Shown here: positions 49,365-62,449 of the stretch, in pieces
Numbering within the stretch: the stretch's first letter is position 1
Layout: each line of letters opens with the position of its first letter
Source: Tretioscincus oriximinensis
Lineage: Eukaryota > Chordata > Lepidosauria > Squamata > Gymnophthalmidae
Assembly (NCBI GenBank): GCA_022410635.1
Contig: JAJVDF010000410.1
Location: 452,617-516,616, forward strand
Length of the DNA stretch: 64,000 nucleotides
Direction of reading: 5' to 3'
The notes under the pieces: model-generated
What the model saw: the letters and a program-made list of their open reading frames with translations, nothing else
Database searches by the model: none
Told to the model about the DNA's origin: nothing
Made by a program: the position numbers and the translations under genes

Positions 49365-49849
49365 ATCGGCAAGATGTCCTGTCAATTTTAAGTTAATTAA
49401 TTGTTTCATTGTCAATACAAGATTTATATTCCAAATAATATTAATCTTTCCTATGACTCCTAGAGTCACAGTCTCACCATAGATGGATGTACAATCCCAT
49501 ACTTTCCCCATAATTGCAAAATCTTGGGTTTATAACTTGCATCATTTATGAAAGCTGTATAATGTTATGTTAAAAATTGCTATTAGAAAGCAGTTATTGA
49601 TGGCAGCTGGCATCAATTCATTATTGATAGCTAGGGATAAAGAACAATTGAGGAAACTGTATAAGTAGATACCTTTATGAAAAGATTTGGGTACTGAAAA
49701 TAGGTTCCTCCCAAATTGGAGGCTAGATATTATATCTTTATAGCTTGGTGGCTTTTTTGTAGTTGTTCAGTCTATAAATATTAAACACTAAAGTATGAGT
49801 CTCTGTGTGTATAGATGGTGGACAATTCAATGAAATGCAATCAGTATGC

Positions 49850-49978
49850 AGCAGTAGTGTGTGTGGGGAAACTTGCATGAGTCGAGAATAGGTGAAAGTT
49901 TGCCTTCTTCTGCTTGAGACTATATGGCTCTGGCCCAATTCAGCAGGGCTCTTTTTATGTTCTTATGTAACAAGTGTG
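49850..49978 (+). mobile_element. CR1/L3-like LINE 3' end
   Basis: gtgaaagtttgccttcttct and gggctctttttatgttctta, matching the end of 709-1075. Confidence 0.65.
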
Positions 49979-50004
49979 TATATTTCAATTTATAATTTCA
50001 AAAC

Positions 50005-50861
50005 TACCCATAGTTTTTGGACTGTAAGAGGCACCTGACCATAAGATCCACCAGGTTTTTAGAGGAGGAAAATAAGAAAAAAATAGCTTATTTATTTTAT
50101 TCTACACAAGTCTATGTATTTTTGTTATCAGCTGGAAACATGGCGCTGGTGAGGAAAATACCAATATTTAGTTTTTTTATTGCAATGCAAGACTTGGCCA
50201 GGGATGGCAGCAAAATCAATGGCAGTCAATGAATAGTAAACCAGAAAAAGCAAATAAGGCTGGGCTAGGCCCAAAGGAGGGGGTAGTTGGAGGGTGTTCA
50301 AGAAGAGGGAGAAAAAAAACCTGTGAGTTAAAGGTATTCCAGTCACAGTCATACTTCACCTAATTACCTCCACGGGAAATTAAACTAACAACCAAGCCAC
50401 TTCTCTGTTGCCTTTACAAACCAACTGCAGTCTTACTGGCTTAAATTACAAACTGAAAAAGTACATCACCTCAATACAACCTGGGAATTGCAGTTCACTG
50501 GTTTCAAAGATTCCCATTTCTTGAGTGGAGCAATAGCTTTATGTGAACTACAACTGCCAAGAAAAACCTTCTCCCTCTCCTGATTCACTAACATTCCTAC
50601 CACTTAGGCAGAATGAAGAAAAAGGACATGTCCTTCTGGACAGAGAAACTCAAGGTGGTTTCCTTCCTCTTCCACTTCGCTTCATCTTCCAAGTCAGTCT
50701 TTCACTTTCCATTCTAGAATACAAAACTCAGTTTTGTATTGCAAGCAACCATGAGAAGAAGCCTGGGAGCTGAAGAAATAAAGGAAGACCCGGCCACACC
50801 CTATAATGCAACATTCCCCCTCCAAGATGCAAAGTGCGTCTAATAGTTGAAAAATACGGTA
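50005..50861. mobile_element. hAT-like DNA transposon relic, about 860 bp
   Basis: The left end TACCCATAGTTTTTGGACTG (then TAAGAGGCACC) is the diverged complement of the right end GTGCGTCTAATAGTTGAAAA (then ATACGGTA). It resembles a reptile family with TACCGTATTTTTCG-type ends and (T)AAGACGCACC subterminal motifs. No clear target duplication or transposase. Confidence 0.55.
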
Positions 50862-51497
50862 CTCAATTTCCCATCAGATCACCAGCGTCATTTCTTTTTC
50901 CTTTACAACAATATTTTATCTGCTAATGGTGCTATAAACCTAGGGTTAGCTTGACATTAGTTTCATATTATGAGATGAAAAAAAATGAAGATTTCATTTC
51001 AAGCAGCATATAATGTCCCCAATTAAACAATAGGGAGTTTCAAGCATTCAAAGCAAACGTATTACTGGGAGAATACTCCACTTCACCAACCAAAGATAGC
51101 TTTTGACTAATGATTCCATTTCTTGGATACAAAATAGGAAATGTGCTTCTCAGAAACGTAATTGCAATTAGATTTGATGTACTTGCCCCAAGCTTTGGAT
51201 TACATCTGCGTTGTCAAATCTACAAACAATAATGTTTATTGTCAAAGTTTTAAAACCAGTCTTAAAAAGTTTATGTTTCATTTCACTCTGCAAAACAATA
51301 AGCAAAAATATATACATACATAAACAAATATCTTCCACTAAAGCCACATGATGAAGCCAAAGCTGCAACATCAAGGCAGTGTTTATTTTATTACTTCAGA
51401 ATGCACAAGATGAAATCTAAGGCAGCATTAGACAGTTTTGGGGATTCTTTATTCATCACATGTTACTGACAAATGTATCATGACAGTGTTCTAACAG

Positions 51498-52235
51498 GCT
51501 GGGGTACTTTATTAATTATTTTATTTGTTTATTTGCATTTTTATACTGCCCTATACCCAAAGGTCTCAGGGCGGTTAACAATAAAATCATAATTAACACA
51601 TTAAAAATAGCCACATCTGAAAATAGGGAAGAGACAGCAGTTTTCTCAGCCAAAGGCCAGGCCAAAGAGGTGTGTTTTCAAGTGTTTTCTGAAAGTGCAC
51701 AGAGATGGTGATTGAATCATAGAATCACAGAGTCGGAAGGGACCTCCAGGGTCATCGGGTCCAACCCCCTGCTCGATGCAGGATTCATTAAACCATCCCA
51801 GACAGATGACTGTCCAGTCTCTGTTTGAAGACTTCCAGTGAAGGCGAACTCACCACCTACTGTGGCAAACTGTTCCACTGGTTTATCACCCTGACTGTTA
51901 GAAAGTTTTTTCTGATATCTAATCTAAATCTACGCCCTTGCAGTTTCATTCCATTGTTTCTAGTCCTTCCATGTGCTAATGAAAACAGTGCTGATCCCTC
52001 TGCTCTGTGACAGCCCTTCAGATATTTGTAGACAGCTATCAGGTCTCCTCTCAGTCTTCTCTTTTGCAGACTAAACATCCCCAGATCCTTTAACCATTCC
52101 TCATAGGACATGGTTTCCAGACCACTCACCATCCTTGTAACTCACCTTGACGCACCTCAAGGAGGAGAGTATTCCAAAGCTTAGAGGCTGCCACAGAGAA
52201 GACCCTATTCTGGATTTCCACCTTCACTGCCATTG
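51498..52235 (-). mobile_element. L2-type LINE 3' region split by a CR1 insertion
   Basis: 51498-51716 holds the tail (actgccctatacccaaaggt) and gtgttttctgaaagtgcaca. 52145-52235 continues with gagtattccaaagcttagag and gctgccacagagaagaccct. The two halves are one element; the intervening CR1 piece was inserted later. Confidence 0.7.
51717..52144 (-). mobile_element. CR1-type LINE 3' end, nested insertion
   Basis: 3'-UTR with the AATCATAGAATCACAGAGTC terminus and gaagggacctccagggtcat, then the last 91 codons of ORF2 (51857-52132 open): MVSGLETMSYEEWLKDLGMF, to NFLTVRVINQWNSLPQ. It is very similar to the copy at 43931-44350, so both come from one young subfamily. Confidence 0.9.
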
Positions 52236-53927
52236 ATATATAGCGATATACATATATATATAAATAGATCTATATATAAAATACTCCAACCATGGTAGTA
52301 TTATAATGCCTTACTTGTCACATGTGTTGCTCGCTACCTATAGTCCTGCAGCAGTTTTCTAACCATACATACTGCAAAGCCTTAATACATTTTCTCCTCA
52401 TAGCTCTTTAAAGAATTCTAAAATAGTTTTTTCTCTATGGTAATATCAAAGCATCACAATGAGCCTACCTGGATGTTCTGGATGTTTTTGTGACACAATC
52501 AGAGAGGCTGCGCAAAGAACAATGGGAGGCTTTTTGAAAGTAAGGCAGCAGGCAGTACTATACAAAGGAAAGTCTCATTAATTTTTAGTGAAAAAAGTGC
52601 CAAAGTAATTGTGTAAACTGACAAAAATGATGGTGTAAACCCTTTATCTCACAACAAAGGGAAATAACACTGAAAAAGAAGAATTCTGGATGTAGCCTAA
52701 GTGGTTTAAAGAGAATTGCATTCAAGCAGCTATACTATATGCATTTCTTTTTAATGACCAGCAGGGGGGATACTATAGCATGTGATAGGAAGAACAGCAA
52801 AGTAGATTGTTGTATTAACTCTCTCTATTAGAAAGCATTAAAATTCCATAAATGTACAAATAATTAAACAAAGAAAAAAGAGAGCCCAGAGTATCCACAG
52901 ACTTATTTGAGCATTTATTACTGATTCAGCAAGGAAACTGGTCCAGTTTTTATATATTCATATCAGGTGATTAGATTGCATATATTCCAATCTGTGCGTG
53001 TGTGTTGGGGAGGGGGGTATGAGAGAGAGAGAAGAAATTAGCTTTGTTACAATTTTGCTTGAAATATTTTTTTCTTGTTAAAGTTTTACCCAATTTGGAA
53101 GTGCTTTAATGCAGGTCCCTATAGATACTGTAGACAACATTCCTGGGGTATCTCTTTCCTGATTGGTGTCAGGTGACACTTTCTTCCCACAGTTACTAAT
53201 TAGGGGCCTTTCTGCACAGGCCCTTAATCCAGAATTTATAACTCTGTAATGCTGATCTGGAGATAATCTGCATGATCTAGATTAAGGAGACAATGTTTCA
53301 AATCACCAGTAGAATCCTTTAATCGAGTGTACTATTATGCCTAAATCTTAATCCAGAACATGGATGTGTTGAGAAGGTATACTTTCTACATTCAGGACAA
53401 CTAAGTGCTGCTTTTCAGTGCTGTACCATAGTACATCCTTGGAATACATACCCCAAAGTCTCCAGGGTTCAGATTTAACACACACAACTCTCAATGACAT
53501 GGGAGGTTGAAGCCTCAAAATGGTCTAGCCTTGACCAATACATCATGCAGATGGCACTACTCTAGACCGTGTTTTCCCATGCTCAGAATAAACAAGATGG
53601 ATCATTCCAGACCCACTGCATTTGACCATAAAAGGCCTAATCACACTGAAGCAATATGTTCAAAGAAACTTTTATAAGCAACTAATTTGTCATAATATCA
53701 AATTGTTTTCTTTAAAACATGGTTGAACTTTGGAGAGTACAAAAGCAATCAGATATATCATAATTGTTTTTCAATAGCTAACATAATTTATCCAGAAATT
53801 AAAATCAATGGACTTTTCTCTAAATATTAAGCACAAAGAATAAACTCTAAAGACATGTGATACATTAAAGCATAATTATAATCAGAAACATAGATTACGT
53901 ATCCTTCCCCTCCCCAAATACTTACTT

Positions 53928-53961
53928 TCTGTCTATCTGTCTGTCTGTCTATCTATCTATC
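53928..53961. repeat. (TCTG/TCTA)n microsatellite
   Basis: About eight tetranucleotide units. Confidence 0.9.
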
Positions 53962-54519
53962 CATTGTTCACTTGAATTGTTTTCAAATCACAAGAAACAA
54001 CAGATTATTAAATAGAAGATTATTAAAGACTGTAGCAATAAACAGTTCACACAGACCGAAAGCACCAATTCCACACTTCATTCCTTCTGATATTACCTTT
54101 TTTTAAAAAAAAATGATTATGAATTTCTTATACCCGAGGGGATACATCTTGACTTTGCACTAAAGCACTGTGTGATTTCACTTGACAGTAAAGAAAATTC
54201 TATTATTATGTTTGTAATTAGTTAAAAAAATCAAAGCAACCAACTGTAAGGAAAATATCTTAGAGCCATGAAAACAATTTTACAAAATGTAGTATTACAT
54301 AAAGTATCAAATGTGCCATATTTTTACTGTTTTTCATGATTTGTACTGTATATGAATGTTCAGTACATTAAAGAGATTTTTATTTTACATAAAAAAAAAT
54401 TATTCAAATGTCATGTGAATACAGTGCAACAAAAGAGAAAGAAAGATAAATTCAGGAGAAAGACCAAAAATATTGCATCCCATCAACACACAAACAAACA
54501 AAAGAATATACAAGTTCAC

Positions 54520-54639
54520 CTGTTTTAGGGTCAACAGAGAAATATGGCTGTCCCTGAAGAATGCTGTATACCACACGGGCACTATTTCCATAAGTAGGAT
54601 CATCTGCATCTGTAGCTGTCACCTGAAGGACTGAAGTAC
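54520..54639 (-). CDS. CDH18: CDH18 exon, first part of EC2 (cadherin type II)
   Basis: Internal exon of a calcium-dependent homophilic adhesion receptor at the plasma membrane. It is bounded on the minus strand by an AG acceptor after a T-rich tract (AG is the complement of 54640-54641) and a GTGAAC donor (54519-54514). Length is 120 bp; it enters with two bases completing a Gly codon and leaves one base of the next codon. It encodes about 40 residues beginning [20 protein letters not shown], then YSILQG and YFSVDPKTG. The DADDP segment carries the DxD Ca2+-binding motif of an EC repeat, and YFSVDPKTG is the typical strand before the conserved Gly. The exon size is as I recall for the matching exon of type II cadherins. 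CDH18 is preferred over CDH6, 7, 8, 9, 10, 12 and 20 because this wording matches my memory of cadherin-18; a database comparison was not possible. Confidence 0.9.
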
Positions 54640-54950
54640 CTGTAATATATAGGAAAATATGGCTATAAGGCATTTGAAAAGGTTTTCTCTTCTCCTCACA
54701 TCTTTCCATTTTGAAACGATATATATTTTGACAAATATACTGCTCAAAACTGGGCTGACCAGATGACCCCTTTTGGTGCCTCCCAGTTTTTTCTGACAGA
54801 TCACAGTAGACACAGCTCTGCACTTGTACTTCTTACCATGTTGTATAGGGCCATATTAGCAAAATATAGCTAATATAGTAGTAAGATATTAATATACATT
54901 AATGTTTTTATTATTATAAAACCCGAGATGGCTTAGGGAAGAGTGGGAGT

Positions 54951-54978
54951 AAAATAAATAAATAAATAAAATAAATAA
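54951..54978. repeat. (AATA)n tract
   Basis: AAATAAATAAATAAATAAA-type tail following a worn L2-like end (aacccgagatggcttaggga). Confidence 0.85.
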
Positions 54979-56525
54979 CTAAATTACCACCTACGGGCAA
55001 ATACAGCCAGAATCTGGGCCTGATGGGGACTTTCCTTTAGTGACAGAAAAAAAGTCAACTATACAGCATTGATTGCCCAATGTCAGCTTTTCTATGGGAA
55101 ACCTCATGCATACTTTAAATTTGCACACACAAAAGATAAAGCTGTGTTTCAAATAGAGGATTTTGTCTGACACCTCAGCCCTACACCTCCACTGGCAATC
55201 TTTGTTTTTCTTTCTTTTATTACACTTAGCATCTGTTTATATTACACTGAAATATTCTGTAATGTCATTGTGCAGTCTAATAGTCCAAGGAAGATGCTTG
55301 AACTGCCCAAAGTCATGTTTGATATATAAATAGAACGTGCAAAAATCAGATCATGTTCAGAAATTCATTCTAGCTGTTTATATTTGCATGAAACCAAACA
55401 TGCAGTGGTTCACATATCTGGTCTGGCCATTGAAAAGTACTTTTTTCCTTAGAAAAAAAGGATACTTGTCTTTTTGAATGCATTCAAACTCAAATATGAA
55501 CATCCAATCATTTAACTTAGTAATTCACTATTGAAGCAAACAAATGGTGAATTGAAAATATAAATGTTGTTAATGCGCATTTCTATATATTACTATTTGA
55601 TAAAACAAAAAATAAAATCATGATACTGGTATGTGTATTTGTACCAACTGTAGTATCAAATGCCTAAATAGATAAAATAATCAGATTTTTCAGAAACAAA
55701 GTATCTGTCAACTTTTTACTAAAATTCCCTTATTGAAGGAAAGACAAATTTTATATATATCTTGCAATCATGCTAGCATAACCATGCCATCAAATTGCCT
55801 TTACTGAAGAAAAATCTTTTCTTGCCCACTTTCAGACACTGTTAAGGAAGAAGGAGGAAATTAGGTGAGAATAAAGGTTCCAATCAGCATTCCATTGCTG
55901 CAGTGTTCTATAAGTTTTCCTTCTTCCTGAGACAATGTAGACCAATTGAACCAAGCGCACCATTATGCTCAATGGCTTCATCTGCAAGATACGATTCTTA
56001 CCTGGATGGGAATGCTATGAGGAAGGTCTGCCACACTGAATCACACCTTGCCAGTGATCAGATCACAGCGAAACGCCAATGCTCCATGATTTCTGACCAC
56101 TGGCTTTATCCGATACCAGTGCGGAGCTCTCCCGGCACCCTATACTATCACTGTGTGCAGTGCGTAACTCCACATGGGAGGCGAGATGTGCCCAGGGAAG
56201 GGAACAGCAGTTAATCAGGCGCAAGTGAATGCTAAAGCTGCTGGAACCCATGTGAGCACGAGGTGAGATTCCTGTATATTACTGTCCATTCATCTCGTGG
56301 ACTTGACAGGCAGAACCACAGGATATCTCAGGGATATGTGGGTGGACTCACAATGGCTGAAAGCCCACAATACCCCTATAACACAGAGCATAGCCACTCA
56401 TGTGAAGGCAACCTATTTCACAATAAAGCAATGTTTTGTATTACTAAAATTAACAGAACTAAGCTCATAGGAGCACATATCTGAGAAGGCAGCAATGTAC
56501 AATTTGGATCAGCCAAATCCTAAAA

Positions 56526-56555
56526 TCATCATCATTATTATTATTATTATTATTA

Positions 56556-56597
<42 letters not shown>
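56526..56597. repeat. (ATC)/(ATT)n microsatellite
   Basis: About 72 bp, two ATC then ATT units with one AATT interruption. Confidence 0.95.
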
Positions 56598-56599
<2 letters not shown>

Positions 56600-57563
56600 A
56601 GGTATTATAAGAGATCCCATGGTCAGTCCTAAAAACCAATCTATCAAAATTAAAAATCCAGAATAACAATATCCAATGCTAGAATAAGGATCAGCAGTAA
56701 AAGTGATAGTGGTACTGTTCTGCAGGTTTCACCCTTCTGGTGCTATTCCTTGCTAGAACATTAACTTTTTAAGAGGATTAACCTATGCTTTATAATATCA
56801 ATGGCAATATTTTTAGAACCGCGTAAGTATAGCTACTGCCTGGCTGGGTAACTGGGTAACAGTTAAATTTTCTCATGGGGGGGCTCATTCTGTAATTCCG
56901 GTAGCTATATGCTGCATCTTTATTATTTTTGGTCTTTCCTTACACTTATGACCAAGCGTTAAATAATTTAATGTACAATTAACATTCCAAATTAGTCCCT
57001 TATGTGCATTTTAGAAACTGCAGTCTGGTTATTATACACTTCACGGTTAATTTTCACAGAGGTCAAGAACCTGAAGCTATGTTTTCAGATAGCATCTGTA
57101 AAATGCAAATTCTAGCCTCTGAGCCTAGACAGGGGAAAAATTGGTTGGCATTGTGCTAAAATATGTTCTAAAATGCTGCCCTTCTTTATTAATAAGAAAT
57201 GTGAGATTATTATTTAATTGCTGTGAATAAAAATGTCTTAGTTTGGGCAAGCGAGGGCTGATGAGTTCAGAATAAATACTTAAAAGATTTGTAACAAGTA
57301 AATCACCAGAAACATTTATTGTTGGTGAGAAGAGGGAACTGTTAAAAACGCCTAGAAAAAAGCCTTTAAAAGTGCTCAGGAAGCTGGGAGCTATTTTGCC
57401 ATGCCCTCCTTACTCTAAATTTCATAGGAAGGATTGAATGATTTGAATGAAAGCATTAAAAAAATCAGTGAAAAAAGGAGATTTTGAACTGCAGCCATTT
57501 CAATGAGGTGGTTTCTTTTACCAACAATAATGACTACAAACATACTGGTATTGTAAATCATGT

Positions 57564-57635
57564 AGAATTTTAGAGACTAACGAGAAAAAAATAGCTCATG
57601 CTGGACCCAGACTAATGTGGCTATTACTTTGAAAT
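57564..57635. mobile_element. Penelope-like family, outer parts only
   Basis: gaattttagagactaacgag and agctcatgctggacccagac, ending taatgtggctattactttga. The hammerhead half is deleted. Confidence 0.45.
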
Positions 57636-58799
57636 TTACCACTACAAATGTGCTATAACATATCAATGAAATGTTCATCTTTTCTCCCAAACTAGAATAT
57701 CCCAAATTAAAGAGAAAAGACTAAAGGCCACTTGAATATTAACAAATCAATAAAGCCCCCAAAGCAACTTAAATAACCACACGATCTTAGAGAAATGGTG
57801 TGCACTGAGAGCTACATAAATATGACAAATATGTCATCTCTAAATCTTTTGTCAAACATACTGCCAGAATGGCTACCTGTGACTGCGGATGAAGTAAAGA
57901 CAATTATTTGTGCACAGAAAAACAGTTCCACCAGAACTGTACAAATCTGCTATAGACTGGTGGGCTGAATTATTAGCTGGTCTCAAGTGGATGGAGGTTG
58001 AGTAACTCAGATAATTTAGAAAATAAAGTCACAGTTAAAGAATGGTTTAGGAAACTAGCAGATATATTAATGGGAGAATAAAAATGGTATAAACATACAA
58101 AATTGCCAGAAATACTTTTAAAAAATAGAATCAACATACTATTAGAACTATAACCAAATTTATCAATAATAGTATTACTGTGATTTGAAGTTTCATCTAG
58201 ACATGGCTTATTTAATCTGCTATAGGATATTTTGAAATAAAGTAGACCAGACTAGCCTGAAATATTATATAAGAAAGCAGTATCTGAAGCCATTATTTAA
58301 CATAAAGCATTGCTTTTTTAAATAAGATAATGTGCGCATGGTATTTGACCTCAGATAAACTTTCCAAAGTCTCAAATAAATAGTGGAAATGTAAAAGTCA
58401 AAGTGGTACTTTTTATCTTATGTGGTGGACTTATGATAAGGTAAAAAAAATACTGGTCAGAGATTCATAAGCTTATGCCTCAAATTTGTGGCACCTCCCA
58501 TGGAATCTTTTGAGTTTGACAGATAAACAATTGGACAATAATAATGTGACATTATATGATTATAAAGGCATGAATGCTTGTTGGGGTTCTCTATTAGTGA
58601 TATATTAATTGGCAATAATATATTTGATATAAAATGTACAAGAATTGGTCCCAAGAAGCACAGGCCTCTTGTCTGAAATTTTTTTGGGAAATTTCCAGCA
58701 CAGGGTGTTGCAAGAGAGCTAATCTCACTTCCTGCCCTGAAGCACCACCCATCTTGGCAATTTTTACCTGCACCCATTATCTCTAGGTGCACCCATTAT

Positions 58800-59180
58800 C
58801 TCAGGAGCTTTGGCTTAATGGCATTAATCAACTGCCTGGAAGCCCTGAGGGAGTTCTGGCTATCACCTCTCCAGGAGATGAACGACCGGTCACAGGTCCT
58901 GAAAGCTGCAGGGATCAATCTTGTACCACCCAAACCATACCCATATTTGGAGTTTCCTGACACAGGCTGCGCCCCTTGGGAGGAGGGTGAAACATCACAC
59001 AGGTGTCACAACCTGGGCCCACCTCCGGTCTGCCCCAAACCACACCTTCAGAACTCCCATTCTCTGACGTCTGTTTTCTTGTACACGCCTTCTGATCTCA
59101 TGTCAATAAAAACCAGCACACAGGGGTGCTCTAGAGGTTCCATGACCCACGTGGGCCTCCTAGATCTTGCCTCATGAGCT
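58800..59180. other. Unclassified GC-rich block, possible LTR or transposon piece
   Basis: A 380-bp segment with balanced GC inside an AT-rich intron, an ORF 58818-59177 (119 codons, no recognised domain) and one AATAAA (ctcatgtcaataaaaaccag, near 59103). The abrupt composition change suggests an inserted element. No terminal repeats found. Confidence 0.35.
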
Positions 59181-59379
59181 AAGTTATGGCCTTTGTGTGA
59201 GTTCTTGATGGGAGTCAGATTCTACATGTGTCCGTATCCTGATGATTCAGCTGCCTCTGATGTGCTGACACCTTATAACGTGGTAAGCAAACCCCCGTTA
59301 AATTCTCTATACTCAGAGATAGAAACAAAAATGGACTCTGATAATAGAGGACTGAAAAAGGTATGCATAGAACTTTAAT

Positions 59380-59640
59380 ATTTTTAGAAAGAAGAAGAAG
59401 AAAAAGGAGAGTAGGAGTAGAAGAATTATTGAGATTTTTATATCCCACCCTTCTCACCTGAAGCAGTTTACAAGCTATTTTTTGCCCAAAGGTTTACATC
59501 TAGCTTCCTCTATCATGTTGCAGTGGTACTATTAATCTATTTGCAATATTTTTTGCTTTCAAACAGCTAGGTTGGCTGAAGTTGAGGCCAGTAGGGAGCT
59601 CACTCCTCTCCATGGCAAACACATGGGGTCAGGAACATTA
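59380..59640 (-). mobile_element. tRNA-derived SINE, head truncated
   Basis: Purine-rich tail (agaaagaagaagaagaaaaa), then ttttatatcccacccttctc, agcagtttacaagctatttt and tttgctttcaaacagctagg, colinear with 31498-31770. The B-box head is missing. Confidence 0.7.
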
Positions 59641-60035
59641 ATCACATTGTTGAAAGACTGTAACTTTTGCATCGTGCCTCTGTACAAACTTTTTTTTTCT
59701 TTACAGTTAATTCACTGAGTTCCTGCTTTGTCTCCTTTGTAAGTTCAGCTCAACACAGCATTAGTTCTGTCCATAAGCTTCTCAGTTAAACCCTTCACAT
59801 TAATAATTCCTTAATCCAATTATTTAATTAAAATAGACAAGCTAACTATTCTGATAAAAACATAAAACACTGGAGAATTTTTTTATGAACTGGAATATTT
59901 TAATAGGATTTCTAGAAGAAATAGAAGGTGGACTTCTTGCTGCTTGCACTGAAGATTAAAGATTAAATCCACAGCTACAATGGATCAAGTTGTGGACAAT
60001 GCATACCTTCAACCTTCTGGGAACATTCCCTAAGG

Positions 60036-60388
60036 TAGACTGACAAGATTTTCTGAGACCCAAACCCAAATTGATATCCATGACAATTTGCATATTCATG
60101 AATATGCAAATCACCCCACCAATATACACATCCTCCCATGAGAAATCTCATACATGCCTGAAACTGATGAAATGCGCTAGAAATCTGCAAAGCGCATGAG
60201 AAATTGCAAATATGTGTGAGAAATTAATGACATCACTCGGGGGGAGGGGTGACAGAGTCAAAAGGCCTTCTCACCCACTCCATTTTTTCCTCAGCAGAAA
60301 ATGGGGAAACACCCCCCCCCCAGGAGAGCAGGGTAGACACCTCAAAACCAGGGTTTCCCCAGAAAACCGGGGTCATCTGGTCAGCCTA
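60036..60388. mobile_element. hAT-type MITE, 353 bp
   Basis: The left end TAGACTGACAAGATTTTCTG and the complement of the right end TAGGCTGACCAGATGACCCC are diverged inverted repeats. They are flanked by 8-bp near-duplicates CCCTAAGG (60028-60035) and ACCTAAGG (60389-60396). Contains a 26-bp perfect palindrome at 60086-60111 and several G/C homopolymers. Confidence 0.7.
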
Positions 60389-62449
60389 ACCTAAGGTAAT
60401 ATAAAAACACGCTTATATCTTCTTTATATTTCTTCAACCCTGAAACTCTGCAAAGCGATGTGCTGATGAACAGCTGAAAAAGGAAGACTTCAATCTGCAT
60501 CTCTGTAGACAAATCTGTAATGTTTAATGAGGCCGTTTAAAAAACAAAACAAGAAAAACAGATGTCTGATGAGAATGCAAATTTGTATGCATGGTTTGCC
60601 ATCCTTGAGGTTCACTGTTAAAACCTCAAACACACAAATGTTGAACAGACAGCTCTGAACACTCTAAGGAATGAAAATAATGCAGTGTTATCAAATTTCC
60701 AAACATTTTTCAACCAAAGACTTCTTTCTTGCTCCCATGTTAAATCTCTCCTTCTTCTCCATTTAGACACAATGTTTACTCTTTTAAGGAGAGAAATGTT
60801 TCCAACACAACAACAAAAGGCATACAGAAAGCTGGTAAATGGAGTTCTTGAGTTTGCCTCAGAAATTGTCGTCGTCTTTATCTTCTCATCATTACCAGTC
60901 TGTTCCCGTCTAACTGTGAGCATTTGCACGGTATGAGGAAGGAGGCATAGAAATAACTGCAAGTCCTTTATTTGTCACAGTTTTCAAATCGTTATCCTGT
61001 GTTCCATAGTACTGGTTTGAACTGAACCTTTCAAATACAATTATGACATTACCGTAATTTCAGGTATGTCTTTGATATTAATTTCAGATATGACTGTGAT
61101 GGATGCTTCTGATATCCTCTAAAGGTAATTACTGTAACCACATCCAAAAGCTTAGCTTTCCCAAGCAGAAATATGGAGCATGGCATAACAAATCCAAACT
61201 CAAATAAGTAACCATGTTAGTCAGGATGTCGTCTTGGGGGGTAGTTGGCAGCAGGCATTTTTGTTGACTACTACAATGACAGTTACATCACAAAGAATCC
61301 GTCCCACATGCTAATGGAGTTTCAGTAATCCTTTCACAAAATAGCTTCATTGCTCCAAATTTTTCTAAGAGTACTTAAATACTGCACTCATAGCAGGTTT
61401 TCCTTTTCCTCAGAAGAGGGCACATGAAGGGAGCCAGCAAGGGCAAAGAGAAGAGGAGCCAATTAGGAAGATGTACACACAAGTTTAAAGAGCTACAAAT
61501 CTCAACTGCTCATTCTAGTAATGCAGGCTATGAGAGATATGTGGGGCAGAGGCACGAATGGGCAAATCCAGATTTAAAATAAATCACATATTTAACCACT
61601 CATCTGGATGCAGCCCAAACATTTCACAGAATGCAGACAAAATCACCTTTTCCAGTATGGTCGATGTACTCACACTTTTGGGTCACCCCATGAAAAGATG
61701 GGCCATTTGCACCAGTTGTGTGGAAAAGGCGCTTTCCCCACTTGTTTGTGAATCATGGGGAAAGGCCTATTCCAAAGCAGAGGTCTCTGAGGCCCGCTTC
61801 TAGAGCCCCTGTGGAGATGCTGAAGAGGCCTGCCACACTGTTGGTTTGAGAATCATGGGAGATTTCATTCCAACAACCAGTGAGTGTGCCTGCATGCACG
61901 ATTTGTGTCATTGCAACACAAATGTCCTGGATGTTGGTTTGGTGGCAGTGTGATCTTCACAAGTTGGTGCTGCTGCCACTGCGCTTCAAACTAATGTAAG
62001 TGGGGACTAGGCACAGTGCCTTGATTGTGCTGAAAAAGGTAAGTGGGGATGCAGCCTCAGTATCTTGATCAGGCAAGGAAAGGATAATCTGTACATGGGG
62101 AGCAACTTCTGGCCTTAGAGTCTTCAAAGAGACAGGATAAAGGTTCTGCAGTTTTCAAGTTTTAATTAGTATCAGAAAATAGGAAATACTTCAAGAAATA
62201 GCTTTTTTGTTTGTTTGTTCAGTGCGAGCAGAGCATTAATTAAGACATATTTTGTATATATCTGAGGCCACTTTAGTTAATGCATATTAACTTGATATGA
62301 ATTAGCTGCAGCCACACATGTTTGCATTAAGCAAACAGATCCACATTAGGAGCAGAACAAGGTGTGCTACTGTGAAAATGCCAAATTGTTGTCATGGACA
62401 ATCACATACTGCACATGATTCACTTAGCAAACCCCACAAAGTATTCTCT

